Virus record (IMG/VR): IMGVR_UViG_3300021090_000036
Location: 1-47,916 of that record
Strand: one strand, 5' to 3'
Length of the DNA stretch: 47,916 bases
From: a virus
The notes beneath the pieces are model-generated. The model made no database searches. It saw only the letters and a list, made by a program, of their open reading frames with translations, and was not told the origin of the DNA. Position numbers and translations under genes: made by a program. The number at the start of each line of letters is the position of its first letter. The stretch's first letter is position 1. Shown here in pieces: positions 1 through 9,386 of the stretch.

Positions 1-105
1 CTATCCGCGCCGTGGGCGGACAATGCAGTTTGTAGAAATATGACGACACACTCAGCGCTATACAATACGCTCTGCCTGGTGCTATAGGACCAACAAAGTC
101 ATATC
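1..105. other. Leader region without a gene
   Basis: No convincing reading frame is seen here. Positions 4-20 can form a small GC-rich hairpin (TCCGC/GCGGA). Positions 12-24 (GTGGGCGGACAAT) are nearly the reverse complement of 47815-47826 (ATTGTCCGCCAC), just after the tape measure gene at the other end of the window. Confidence 0.4.
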
Positions 106-142
106 CTGTCCTTTCATAAGCCTTTAGGCGATTCTATTTTCG
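106..142 (+). promoter_or_regulatory. Late promoter P1 (CTGTCCTTTCAT, 19 bp, TATTTTCG)
   Basis: CTGTCCTTTCAT lies at 106-117 and TATTTTCG at 135-142. The TTTC at 112-115 is 19 bp from the box, matching the Bacteroidota -33/-7 layout (TTTG, 19-21 bp, TAnnTTTG) with one mismatch in each element. The GTG start at 148 is 6 nt after the box, so the transcript should be nearly leaderless. The same layout recurs at 27911, 38436, 39128 and 44345. Confidence 0.7.
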
Positions 143-147
143 TATCA

Positions 148-465
148 GTGCAGGGTACTATCACATTAGCAGAAGTAATTGACAAAATGGATGCAGGAGA
201 TGTCTTTAGCATTCGTTTCGTCACCTGTGATCATAAGAAGGACTCGGGTGGTGAGTTGGTTGATATTTATAAGGCTGTGAAAAATGGATCAGTTAAGAAA
301 GAACATAGGGTACAGTCCTCATTACAACCAGTGTCCAGGCTTTTGCTCAAGGATCCTAACCATTTCGAAAATAGTACCAGGAACATTAAGATTTTAAATA
401 ACGGTGAGATAAGAAAGCTGCACATAAGGTTGATTCGCCGCTTCAACGGGAGAGTTGTACTATGA
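148..465 (+). CDS. Hypothetical protein, first gene of the portal operon
   Basis: This 105-residue protein of mixed charge has no signal peptide or membrane segment, and I do not recognise its family. The GTG start is chosen because it sits 6 nt after the -7 box of promoter P1, the same spacing as at other late genes. It overlaps the portal gene by 4 nt (ATGA), so the two are probably translationally coupled. Its place directly before portal suggests a virion or assembly role, but that is inference only. Confidence 0.7.
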   Translation: MQGTITLAEVIDKMDAGDVFSIRFVTCDHKKDSGGELVDIYKAVKNGSVKKEHRVQSSLQPVSRLLLKDPNHFENSTRNIKILNNGEIRKLHIRLIRRFNGRVVL

Positions 466-1859
466 GCATAACAATTAAAGACGATATAGCATTCAGCACC
501 TCTTCTAAGGCTGCATACATAATTGCTCAGTCCAATAACCCCGATGCTAAGAAATTCACCAATCCCACAGAAAGACAACTACAAACCTATCCATATGCAT
601 ATTGGGGCACTAACAATGATCTCCCCATTAAAATGGGACAGGACATTGAAGAGTGTGGTGTGTTGAACGCCGCATTAGATGCCAAGGCCCGTATAGCAGT
701 GGGCAAAGGAATACAACCCTTCCTGCTAACCAACATTAACGCTGATGGTAAGGAAGAGCTGGAGTATGTCGATGATGCTGAGATATCAGACTTCTTTGAT
801 CTCAATGATAGTTTCGGATTCAGCATCAACAGCTGCTATGATCTGTTTGGTTATGGCTGGACTGTACAGCAATTGCTGTTATCCAGGAACAGACAAAAAA
901 TAAATCGCATAAAAAGAACCGATGTCTATGAAGCCAGGCTGGAAAGAAAAAATAAATCCACCGGTTTGATCGATCACGTTTATTTATCAGCAGATTGGTC
1001 ATGCTTCAATAGTATGGACTCCGAGTATGTTTCTAAAATTCCAATTCTTGAAGAGAACGCTGAGATCTACGATATCGGCGAACGCACAGAATACGAATTC
1101 GCAATCCTAAATCGTCAGCTGCGCAACGGCCACCAATATTATCCACCTCCGTTGTGGTATAGCACTAAAAAATGGGTTGACATTGCTAAAAGCGTTCCTC
1201 AAATGAAGAAAGCAATGTTCAATAATCAAATGACCATAAAATACCTGGTAACAATCAGTCAAAATTATTGGCGCCGCATCCATACGCAATGGGACATCTT
1301 TACTCCTGAAAAAAGAAAGACGATCCAGGAAGATAAACTAGATGAAATCGATAAATATTTGACCGGGTCCGACAATCAATACAAAAGCATTTTTGCAAAC
1401 TCTTACGTGGATCCTGTTACAAAAACAGAAGTTCCGGATATCAAGATCGATGTGCTGGATGACAAAGTAAAAGACGGAAAACTTTTACCCGATAGTGCCG
1501 CAGCAAATTCAGAAATTCTTTTTGCATTGATGGTGAACCCAGCACTGTTTGGCGCTGGCCAGCCGGAGGGCGCATATTCTAACAACGCCGGGGGTAGCAA
1601 TATTCGTGAGAGCTACATGGTACAGCTGATGTTGCTAGAGTGGGAGCGCCGGCAGAATTCAAAATCGTTCAACATTGTTAAACGATACAACGGCTGGGAT
1701 AAAAGACTTGAAGTTGAAAGATCGATCGTCGCAGTGAATGCACAGAATGATCCCGCAACACCACAGAAAAAAATTAAGCCCAAACTTGTTTTCCGATATC
1801 CTTCGGGATTGCTTACAACATTGGATACTGGTAAATCAACAAAACCTGAGGTACTGTAA
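462..1859 (+). CDS. Phage portal protein
   Basis: The 465-residue protein would form the dodecameric ring at the capsid vertex through which DNA is packaged and to which the tail attaches. The call rests on length, on the order portal then connector genes, and on the C-terminal portal-like stretch around residues 360-390 (NPALFGAGQPEG, then GGSNIRES). This resembles the clip/crown segment of Bacteroidota phage portals, where a small residue-rich loop precedes an Ile-Arg-Glu helix. The N-terminal region has the usual alpha/beta wing pattern with aromatic residues. No minor head protein is fused to it. It ends on the ATG of the next gene (1-nt overlap). Confidence 0.8.
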   Translation: MSITIKDDIAFSTSSKAAYIIAQSNNPDAKKFTNPTERQLQTYPYAYWGTNNDLPIKMGQDIEECGVLNAALDAKARIAVGKGIQPFLLTNINADGKEELEYVDDAEISDFFDLNDSFGFSINSCYDLFGYGWTVQQLLLSRNRQKINRIKRTDVYEARLERKNKSTGLIDHVYLSADWSCFNSMDSEYVSKIPILEENAEIYDIGERTEYEFAILNRQLRNGHQYYPPPLWYSTKKWVDIAKSVPQMKKAMFNNQMTIKYLVTISQNYWRRIHTQWDIFTPEKRKTIQEDKLDEIDKYLTGSDNQYKSIFANSYVDPVTKTEVPDIKIDVLDDKVKDGKLLPDSAAANSEILFALMVNPALFGAGQPEGAYSNNAGGSNIRESYMVQLMLLEWERRQNSKSFNIVKRYNGWDKRLEVERSIVAVNAQNDPATPQKKIKPKLVFRYPSGLLTTLDTGKSTKPEVL

Positions 1860-2845
1860 TGTCTATAATAAAAAATACGGCCACTGCAAAAAAGTTTGTT
1901 GATATAAATTTTATCAATAGCATTACCAGCCTTCCGGATTTTACTCTTGCTGAGCAAAGATTTCTTGTGCCATTGATCGGGCAGGAAATGTATGATTTAG
2001 TGATCGAGTTGGCAGATGCAGAGGTTCCTGATGATCCGGATCTGCTCCTGCAATGCCAGGGTCTTGTTGCTCCATTGGGCTATCTTTTAAAACTCCCAAC
2101 CATACAGGTCCAATTGACCGATGCCGGATTAAGAACCATTAGTTCTGATACGATGCAAGCAGCTCACCGGTGGGAATATAATATAGTAAGAGATCAATTA
2201 CATGATAATGGTTGTTATGCAATAGAAGCGCTGTTGATATATCTGTATACAAATGCCGGTGATTATGCTGAATGGACTAACAGCGACGAATACAATGACC
2301 TCTCCGGATTAATATTCAAAACCGGCACAGAATTCAACAAATACTATATGCTTCATCAAAAGCACAGGATATTCTGGTCCTTGCGGCCACTCATAAAGGA
2401 AATAGAAGATCAGTACATGATATCAGCGATGGGAGAAACATTTTACAGTGCATTAAAGACTGCAGCGGATCCATCAGCTGCAGAAATCGAATCGCTTAGG
2501 TTAATAAAAAGCGCAGTCGCTAATTACACTATCGTGCGTGCGATTGAAAAGCGATCAGTTACTATGACCGAAAACGGATTCAGCATTTTGCTTGCTGCCG
2601 GCAACTCAGATGCAGTCAATTCAGGTGATTATCCAATTGAAAGCATAGATCCACGCATGGACATGCTTTATAAAAGTTGTGAACGCACAGGTGATGCCTA
2701 CCTGGTGCAATTGAAACAATATCTGAATGCAAAAGCTTCAGCACTTGTCTTCGCTGATTATTTCGCTAGTGAACTATACGAGGATCCTGCGGTCACTGCA
2801 CTAAAACCAAACCCCAATGAGAAGAGAAAGATTTTTGGAATGTGA
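1859..2845 (+). CDS. DUF6712-like head-tail connector protein
   Basis: The 328-residue protein has two similar helical halves. The first begins with a FVDINFINSI-type segment and a PLIGQEMYDLV motif, and the second repeats this layout around residues 170-220. This two-part architecture and the place right after portal match the DUF6712 proteins that Bacteroidota phages carry where head-completion adaptors sit. A role in closing the head-tail interface is inferred from context. The stop codon overlaps the GTG start of the next gene. Confidence 0.6.
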   Translation: MSIIKNTATAKKFVDINFINSITSLPDFTLAEQRFLVPLIGQEMYDLVIELADAEVPDDPDLLLQCQGLVAPLGYLLKLPTIQVQLTDAGLRTISSDTMQAAHRWEYNIVRDQLHDNGCYAIEALLIYLYTNAGDYAEWTNSDEYNDLSGLIFKTGTEFNKYYMLHQKHRIFWSLRPLIKEIEDQYMISAMGETFYSALKTAADPSAAEIESLRLIKSAVANYTIVRAIEKRSVTMTENGFSILLAAGNSDAVNSGDYPIESIDPRMDMLYKSCERTGDAYLVQLKQYLNAKASALVFADYFASELYEDPAVTALKPNPNEKRKIFGM

Positions 2846-3630
2846 AAAACATTTTCTACCATAAAAAAAAATGCCTGCATCTACCAGATAATCTCGATGA
2901 ACTATCACCGCATCAATATTTGGGCATTGCAAATCTTCTCTATGATGGGGGCAATGAAATTGCCTGTAAAGTAAAAGCATTAAGGATTCTTTCTGATATC
3001 AGCAAAATCAGATTGCTGCTAATACCTTCAGAAAAAATAAGCCGTTGCCTTGAGTATGTTGATTGGATTTTTGAGGCAATGAACATTACCAAACAACTTC
3101 TCCCATCGTATAAAGGCTATTACGGACCCGCTGACGAGCTGGACAATTTAAAAATGAAAGAATTCCATTTCTCAGAGCATTTTTATCACAGGCATTTAAT
3201 TGATAAGGATGAAACTGCATTGGACAAGTTGATAGCAACGCTCTATCGCAAACCAAAATCATTTTTTAAATACGATCGAAAAAAAAACATTGATGGTGAT
3301 CTCCGGGAGCCATTTAACCTTAACCTGGTAGAAAAGCATGCCGCGCTGATCAGCCGCTGGCCGGAATCCGTTAAATATGCCATTTTCCTTTTTTATGATG
3401 GCTGCCGGCAACAATTCATCGATGATTTCCCAATGATATTCAAAGAGCCTGTGAAAAGTGGATACCAAAGCCAATATAATGCGGGTTTGTATGGCATGAT
3501 GCTGAACCTGGCAGGAGAAAAATTGGGCCGCATTGACCAGGTAGAGGAAATGTATGTGCCTACAGCGCTGCTCACACTCGGAATGATGAAGGAACAAGAG
3601 AGATTTTTTGAAGAAGAAATGAAAAAATAA
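2842..3630 (+). CDS. Hypothetical phage protein in the head-tail connector block
   Basis: This 262-residue soluble protein is rich in Leu, Lys and aromatic residues, with no signal peptide. It begins at a GTG (2842) that overlaps the upstream TGA (GTGA), a coupling arrangement. The segment LSPHQYLGIANLLYDGG near the N-terminus suggests a small helical domain. The C-terminus ends in a charged helix (QERFFEEEMKK). I do not recognise the family. In this position phages often carry tail-terminator or assembly-chaperone functions, but nothing in the sequence decides this. Confidence 0.7.
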   Translation: MKNIFYHKKKCLHLPDNLDELSPHQYLGIANLLYDGGNEIACKVKALRILSDISKIRLLLIPSEKISRCLEYVDWIFEAMNITKQLLPSYKGYYGPADELDNLKMKEFHFSEHFYHRHLIDKDETALDKLIATLYRKPKSFFKYDRKKNIDGDLREPFNLNLVEKHAALISRWPESVKYAIFLFYDGCRQQFIDDFPMIFKEPVKSGYQSQYNAGLYGMMLNLAGEKLGRIDQVEEMYVPTALLTLGMMKEQERFFEEEMKK

Positions 3631-3635
3631 AACTC

Positions 3636-3824
3636 ATGACTATAAACCTGGTATACCCTATCGCATATCTTATTGGTTTTGCCTATTGCTTTTACTTAAT
3701 TCGTAAAGCAGAACTAAATGGTATAGCATGGAATCCATTAATAATTAAAATTATCTGCTGCCTGTTGTGGCCTGCGATATACTTTATACTAATCTATGAT
3801 TTTTTTAAACGGTCCAAAAAATAA
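3636..3824 (+). CDS. Small two-helix membrane protein
   Basis: This 62-residue protein has two hydrophobic segments, around residues 5-22 and 37-56, and a basic tail (KRSKK). It sits between connector genes, overlapping the next ATG by 1 nt. A holin-like shape is possible, but the lysis genes lie elsewhere (35986-38311), so I leave the role open. Confidence 0.6.
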   Translation: MTINLVYPIAYLIGFAYCFYLIRKAELNGIAWNPLIIKIICCLLWPAIYFILIYDFFKRSKK

Positions 3825-4348
3825 TGGGATTCTTCAACGATAGGACCAATTACTTTAAAAGCATTGCTCATCTGAACAAACTTATTGCACACAACCAGGA
3901 AGTAGAAGGAGTGACCCGCGCAAGTTTTTTCGGAATGAACGATGAAGATGAAGTGCTGGCCGCTTGTGTCAATTGGGGTCATTTCCCCTGCATGGTTCAA
4001 TTTGATTTCTCCGGAAGATATACCAGCAACATAACCGGTGAACCAAAAAGAAAAATTTCCAATGCCATTTGGATCCTGGATAAAGCAACTGTGACCAACA
4101 TGGCATCCATCCAGGCGGCAAAGGATAGATCTTTCGAAGTAATTGAGCAAGTGATCAGTGCTATGTGGGATGATTTCAAAGAGCAGGGCTTCTGTGGCAA
4201 TCTACAGTACGTTGACCTGGCACAATTCAATTTCTTACCGATCGGGATCGTAGGATCCTCACTGTACGGATGGCAATTAAATTTTGGTGATGATACGCAG
4301 GCAACTGCAGTAACAACAAAGGATCCTGAACAATGGTATGATGAGTAA
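3824..4348 (+). CDS. Hypothetical protein, putative tail component
   Basis: This 174-residue protein is acidic and rich in aromatics. It has no signal peptide or membrane helix and starts at an ATG overlapping the upstream stop. It lies between the connector genes and the FN3-bearing tail protein, which suggests a tail completion or tail-terminator job. I do not recognise its family. Confidence 0.65.
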   Translation: MGFFNDRTNYFKSIAHLNKLIAHNQEVEGVTRASFFGMNDEDEVLAACVNWGHFPCMVQFDFSGRYTSNITGEPKRKISNAIWILDKATVTNMASIQAAKDRSFEVIEQVISAMWDDFKEQGFCGNLQYVDLAQFNFLPIGIVGSSLYGWQLNFGDDTQATAVTTKDPEQWYDE

Positions 4349-4362
4349 AAGAAAAAACAATC

Positions 4363-6927
4363 ATGGCTTACCAGTTAATAGAGCGTCCGCATAAATTTTC
4401 GTTTAGCAAAAACCCGGTTCGATATGTTTTTAATATCACTAACCCGGCAGCTGCCGGCTGTGCATTGGAAATAGAGCTTTACTCGCTGGCAATTGGTTCA
4501 TTAACTCTCCCTGGCACACTGATCACCAGGCAAACGCTCACGCCAAACCCCGATGGATCCCTTGAATTTTATTGTGAGGATTTTCTGAATTCATTTCTTG
4601 ATTGGGAATTGCCAAACCTCACCAACAATGATATACTTGCATGTACCAGTCAAATTGCAAAGTTCTATATCCGGTACAGGCAAACAACAAAAAACAATCC
4701 ATCACCGCCATATGCAACGGAAGAAGAGAATGTGCGTATTGTATTAAAAGGTGGTGTAGCAAAAGAAAAATTCGATCGCAATAATTTTTTTATAAACTAC
4801 CTGCCGGCAAACAAACCTTTCCTCACCTGGTTGCCCGATCGTCATTTTGTCGGCACTGAAGAACGTAGATACCTCACCTACTTCCATTATTCAGGTGATC
4901 AGCTCACAGATGTTTTGCAGGAAATTATTTATAAAGAAAATATGGAGTGGGCTGCATCCAGTAACAGCGGCAATATTGATGTGGCCAGCCCAAACAATCC
5001 TAAAGAAGGATTGCTGGATATTGAGGCCACGGATTCTGAAGATGGAAATGAAGTAACACTCATCGGCGCCGGCGTTGTGCTCCCTGATTTCAATACACTG
5101 CTATTTGATATCCGGAGTAAAGGTCCATGGGATCCCGGGGAGAAGATCATCTTTTCATTTTACAATGAGGTCACATTAATCGGGTCCGTTGAGTTGGCAG
5201 ATGGAGATTATGGATTCGATAGTGCAAACGTTGATGACTATCAAACAATTTCCATTCCCATAGCATTCCTGGATTCTGCGGATCGCCTAAAGATCACCAG
5301 GGACGGTGTTACCACGATCGGATTTTACCTGGATAATATCATTCTAAAACAATTGGAAGAACTTCCACCGGTGCTCAAGCTCAAGGGCCGAGCAGTGTGG
5401 ACAGATGGAACTCAGGAAACAGTCACTATAGATTTCCCATTACTTTCAGAATCATTATTATTTCATTGCCCTGCAGGGCTTGATCAACTTGGCCTGGCAG
5501 GCCTGCACCCGGATAAGAAGATGTGGTATTATGATGTGAGTGTTGAAGATGATGCAGGAAATGTTTTTGCATTGCCTTACCGGCTATATGCAGACCATCG
5601 CAAATACTACAATGTATTTTCTTTCATCTATCACAACAGCCTCAGTGGCATTGATACCCTGCGCATCCGGGGTGAATATGATCTTGAAATAAACAGGGAT
5701 TTCACAGAAATACAGAAAGCCACAGGTGGCAACTTCTCCAATGAAATTTTGCCAACAGAAAACGGCGCCATTAACATCAGCAAGTTTGAAGTTTATAAAG
5801 GTGATGCCGGCTTAATGAATACTAAAAGGCAACAGGATGCCTGCCAGGATCTGTTGTTGTCTGAAAATGTTTATCGTGTCATCTTCAATCGTTGGCTCCG
5901 GGTTGTTAACATGCAAAAGAACCAACCCATGGGCGCCACGGATGATACTAAATGGATTTTCCCTTTGCAATGGCGCTATACTTTTGACAACACACAGTAC
6001 ACTCCTTTTAATAAAGATTTTGGTGCCGGCAGCAATACGGAGGATCCCGGCGCTGTCTATGGCCAGTGCACAGCGCCAACCGACCTCGCTGTTGAATTTG
6101 TTGGTCCCGATGGTGGTGGCAAGCAATATCATTTCTCCTGGAACGCGGTCATAGGTGCAGAGTCTTATGAAGTTCAGTATACGGATATACTCACCGGGGC
6201 CTGGATCACGATCGGCCTTCCCGCAACAAATGAATTGGATTATACTTTTGAAACCGTCGAAGGAGATTATTCCTGGAGAGTGAGAACAAAATGTGGCGAA
6301 GATGACTATAGTGGTTATGCAAATGGTCCCGGGTTCCATATTACAGAAGATAGTTTTGCTTGCGCCGGCCCGGATATTGGATCGCTGAGCACTACTCTTC
6401 AGAATATAGATGATACCAATGCAACAGTTCGCCTGGCTTGGGGTGCCGTTGGCGGAGTGCTGGGTTATATTGTGGAATGGCGCGTATATAATACCGGCGC
6501 CTGGAATACTGCGTTCACTGCAGCATTATTTTATGATGTAACCGTTCCAAATGATGCTCAGTATGAATGGCGTGTAAAATCTCAATGCAACGATACTCCT
6601 GATTATAGTGGTTATACCTATGGTCCGCATTTTATTCCAGCAAACATGGTGGGCACTTGCAATGGTCCATCCGGGTTAAATGCTGAAGTATTTATTTTTT
6701 CTTTTTTCGCATTAACAAGATTTTTCTGGGTCAATGCTCCTGCAGTGACTGATTATAATTTGCAGTACCGGGAAGTTGCTACCACAACCTGGTCAGAAGT
6801 AAATAATATCAATAGCGGTTATTCAACGTTTGTAGATAAGTTCAAAACCTATGAATGGAGAGTAAGATCAAATTGCGCCGCTGGTGGATTTAGCGGCTGG
6901 ATGAATGGTCCAAATTTTAATTCATAA
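4363..6927 (+). CDS. Large tail/baseplate protein with three C-terminal FN3 domains
   Basis: The protein has 854 residues. The first about 560 form a beta-rich region typical of tail-tip or baseplate components. Then come three fibronectin type III-like domains (about 565-660, 670-765 and 770-854). Each opens with a Cys-x-GP/AP segment and closes with a YxWRVRSxC stretch followed by SGY/SGW and a GPxF turn, so they look like internal duplications. FN3 domains on phage tails are commonly linked to weak binding of surface polysaccharide. The gene starts 14 nt after the upstream stop and is followed closely by another tail gene. Exact tail position is inferred from gene order. Confidence 0.7.
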   Translation: MAYQLIERPHKFSFSKNPVRYVFNITNPAAAGCALEIELYSLAIGSLTLPGTLITRQTLTPNPDGSLEFYCEDFLNSFLDWELPNLTNNDILACTSQIAKFYIRYRQTTKNNPSPPYATEEENVRIVLKGGVAKEKFDRNNFFINYLPANKPFLTWLPDRHFVGTEERRYLTYFHYSGDQLTDVLQEIIYKENMEWAASSNSGNIDVASPNNPKEGLLDIEATDSEDGNEVTLIGAGVVLPDFNTLLFDIRSKGPWDPGEKIIFSFYNEVTLIGSVELADGDYGFDSANVDDYQTISIPIAFLDSADRLKITRDGVTTIGFYLDNIILKQLEELPPVLKLKGRAVWTDGTQETVTIDFPLLSESLLFHCPAGLDQLGLAGLHPDKKMWYYDVSVEDDAGNVFALPYRLYADHRKYYNVFSFIYHNSLSGIDTLRIRGEYDLEINRDFTEIQKATGGNFSNEILPTENGAINISKFEVYKGDAGLMNTKRQQDACQDLLLSENVYRVIFNRWLRVVNMQKNQPMGATDDTKWIFPLQWRYTFDNTQYTPFNKDFGAGSNTEDPGAVYGQCTAPTDLAVEFVGPDGGGKQYHFSWNAVIGAESYEVQYTDILTGAWITIGLPATNELDYTFETVEGDYSWRVRTKCGEDDYSGYANGPGFHITEDSFACAGPDIGSLSTTLQNIDDTNATVRLAWGAVGGVLGYIVEWRVYNTGAWNTAFTAALFYDVTVPNDAQYEWRVKSQCNDTPDYSGYTYGPHFIPANMVGTCNGPSGLNAEVFIFSFFALTRFFWVNAPAVTDYNLQYREVATTTWSEVNNINSGYSTFVDKFKTYEWRVRSNCAAGGFSGWMNGPNFNS

Positions 6928-6939
6928 TTATAAGAGTGA

Positions 6940-8727
6940 ATGCTCGGCATAAAAATAAACAATCAATTCCTCGACCTGTCACCAGGTACTTCTGTGCAAA
7001 TAGAAAGGATATCGCCATTTTTTAACTTTGAAGATCTTTCAGGTGAATACACTTTACCGCTCACATTTCCTTACACGCCAAAAAATTCACGTCAGCTCGA
7101 TCTGCCCAACCATTATTACACTAAACGCCTCAAATCAAAATTCCCCGCTCAGCTCTATGACAATAATAATTTCTCGCATGCCGGTGACCTGATTGTCCAA
7201 ACGGCATCGCTTAATGTTAATGACATAAATAAAAGCTCCATAGATGGTTTTTTTGTCACCGGTATCAGCAGCTTTTTCCAGCTGGTTAAAAATAAAAAAC
7301 TTAAGGATCTCTTTCTCGGCGGCATTCGCTCATTTGCCTGGACAAACAATGATCCGGATGCTACTAATAATGGTTTCTGGCAGCACATCCATAAAACACT
7401 GGATGGCACAATGGATTATTCCTTCGCGCCTATCAGGAATGAAAAATGGTCCGGCAGCACCGAAGACGGCACTCCGGATTGGATCAACAAACTAGACAAC
7501 ACCGGCAAAATTGATTATGATAATAATTTCACAACACTTGCACCGCAGGTATCATTAAAATATCTGCTCACCTGCATCCTTGAAGAGCACAATTGGCAGC
7601 TGGATCATTCAGAAATGAATGGCACATCCTGGGATATTTTATTCATTCCTTCATTTTACTCTGTCAGTTGGAAAAAGATTGTTGCAATAGAGGATCCTCC
7701 ATATTTCCTGCAGGCCCCGCTGCCTAATATTGATATCAATTTGCAAAACCATGTGCCTCCGGAAATGTATATCAGCAATTTTATCATTGCTCTTCGCAAC
7801 CGGTACAATTGGGGATTTGATTTTGATAGCAACACCCGCGTCTGTAAAATGCGGCCACTAAAGAACCTGGCTATCGGCACAAAAAAAGACTGGACAAGAT
7901 TCATGGCTGCGAAACTGTTGAGCAGCTTTTCAGAAGATCCTAAAGTTTTTTCCTTCACCAATGAAATAGATAGTCACGATGATCTTTCGTCAGCTCCGGA
8001 TTTTGATAAACCGGTTTATGGCGCTCCTGTAGAAACATTTGCTGACCTGCCGGCAGCAGCTGAGGGCAACTTCAATAATGTGATCTATGTGTTCAAGGAA
8101 AATAAATTTTACCAGTGTCACTATAATGAAACTGACCTGGTATATCAGTGGGACATTTTTGCTGATAACATTTATGATTACAAGCCTGCCGGCAGCAATA
8201 CAGAAATTCCAACGGTGGCCAGCACCATGCCGGTTTATAAAACGCTTTACCGAGACACGGGAATAACAGAATACTACGGTCTATTCCCCCTTTGTTCGCA
8301 GGAAGGAAACTGGGAAGGCAAGCAAGGTGATTTTGTCCCTTGGGGACTCAGGACATTGTTTCATCGCGGCATGGTTTGGGAGGCGCTTGATAATGGCACC
8401 ACCGGTGCACAGAAATATCCTTATCTCACCAGCATTGCATTCACCATCACCCAGGAAGAGCCGGATCTTGATTGGAGCAATGTTTACGTTCATGATTTCA
8501 CAGGCATTAATCTCGGAATTATAAACTACTGGTGGAAAGACACTCTCAAATACATACAGCAAACCGATATCATCACACTCGATCTTTATTTGCCGCGCAC
8601 GGAGCTGGTGAATTTTCGATGGAGCGATGTCATCATTTTGCGAAACATTCCATATGCGGTTCAAAAAATTACAGAGAGCATACCCTATCCAAATTTTATA
8701 ACAACAGAACTAAGGAGGATCGGATGA
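6940..8727 (+). CDS. Tail-tip / baseplate hub-like protein
   Basis: The 595-residue beta-rich protein opens with IKINNQFLDLSPGTSVQIER, which resembles the N-terminus of distal-tail or hub proteins in Bacteroidota phages. It has no signal peptide. A stretch around residues 360-410 (TFADLPAAAEGNF, then NVIYVFKENKFYQC) resembles the small carbohydrate-binding-like insertions found in tail tips. It starts 12 nt after the FN3 tail gene and overlaps the next gene by 4 nt (ATGA). A role in the adsorption apparatus is inferred. Confidence 0.6.
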   Translation: MLGIKINNQFLDLSPGTSVQIERISPFFNFEDLSGEYTLPLTFPYTPKNSRQLDLPNHYYTKRLKSKFPAQLYDNNNFSHAGDLIVQTASLNVNDINKSSIDGFFVTGISSFFQLVKNKKLKDLFLGGIRSFAWTNNDPDATNNGFWQHIHKTLDGTMDYSFAPIRNEKWSGSTEDGTPDWINKLDNTGKIDYDNNFTTLAPQVSLKYLLTCILEEHNWQLDHSEMNGTSWDILFIPSFYSVSWKKIVAIEDPPYFLQAPLPNIDINLQNHVPPEMYISNFIIALRNRYNWGFDFDSNTRVCKMRPLKNLAIGTKKDWTRFMAAKLLSSFSEDPKVFSFTNEIDSHDDLSSAPDFDKPVYGAPVETFADLPAAAEGNFNNVIYVFKENKFYQCHYNETDLVYQWDIFADNIYDYKPAGSNTEIPTVASTMPVYKTLYRDTGITEYYGLFPLCSQEGNWEGKQGDFVPWGLRTLFHRGMVWEALDNGTTGAQKYPYLTSIAFTITQEEPDLDWSNVYVHDFTGINLGIINYWWKDTLKYIQQTDIITLDLYLPRTELVNFRWSDVIILRNIPYAVQKITESIPYPNFITTELRRIG

Positions 8728-9386
8728 TTCATAATTTTCTTCTATCAAAATGGCTCGCCGGCAGAAATAATTTTTTTGTTGGCTCGGTGCTTTATAAAGT
8801 TTTTGGCAACGATGAAAAATTAAAAACTCTTTTCTCTTCCTGCCTGCAACCCGATGATTATTTAAAACATCGACTTGAGCATGAATTGCAAAAACTCACC
8901 GATAAACAAGATGCACTGCTCCCCTCTCCACCAAAGGTGGAGAGGGGTTGGGGGGTGAGGTTCCCAGAGTCTTCCGACCCCGTTCTCTCCGCCCTCCGCA
9001 ATGAATGGCTACCCCTCTACCAAAGAATGAACTACCTGCGCTATGAGCTGGATCGCTATGAAGAAAATACAAACGAGCAAATTGTTATACGCAAACCAAT
9101 GGCATTCGAAATTCTGGAACTGGAACAAAAATGCATGCTCATTTGGGCAAAACGTGATCATTATGTTCAGCATGGCCAGCTCCCGGAAGTAAAGCAAAAA
9201 AAGATCGATATACCGTCTGATCCGATTCTCCTGGGAAAAATGATAGAAACTCTGAAAAAAAATATTCGTCGCAATAAAAGTCTCATGACCAAACATCCGG
9301 ATAATGTAGTATATCCATTAAAATTTAAGAATTACACGCAGGAGTTAGAAAAATTATTATCTAAAATAAATCAACCACTGTCATGA
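8724..9386 (+). CDS. Hypothetical protein carrying an in-frame palindromic repeat
   Basis: The 220-residue charged, mainly helical protein is of unknown family. The ATG at 8724 is chosen over an upstream extension because it overlaps the previous stop (ATGA) and is preceded by AAGGAGGAT at 8712-8720, an unusually good Shine-Dalgarno sequence for this phylum. Residues about 66-79 (PSPPKVERGWGVRF) are encoded by a perfect 12-bp-arm palindrome plus a G-rich tail, a mobile repeat type, so the peptide is probably a late insertion tolerated in a linker. The gene lies just before the small terminase. Confidence 0.75.
   Translation: MIHNFLLSKWLAGRNNFFVGSVLYKVFGNDEKLKTLFSSCLQPDDYLKHRLEHELQKLTDKQDALLPSPPKVERGWGVRFPESSDPVLSALRNEWLPLYQRMNYLRYELDRYEENTNEQIVIRKPMAFEILELEQKCMLIWAKRDHYVQHGQLPEVKQKKIDIPSDPILLGKMIETLKKNIRRNKSLMTKHPDNVVYPLKFKNYTQELEKLLSKINQPLS
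8921..8960. repeat. CCCCTCTCC-type palindromic repeat, copy 1 (inside a gene)
   Basis: CCCCTCTCCACC (8921-8932) and GGTGGAGAGGGG (8936-8947) are perfect 12-bp arms around AAA, followed by a G-rich tail ending GTGAGG (8948-8960). The core is the same as in the intergenic copy at 14099-14143. The repeat keeps the reading frame of the host gene open. Confidence 0.85.

Noticed and set aside
5812-6339. Reverse frame of 175 codons
   Set aside because: It lies wholly inside the FN3 tail gene, which has clear domains. No promoter is seen.
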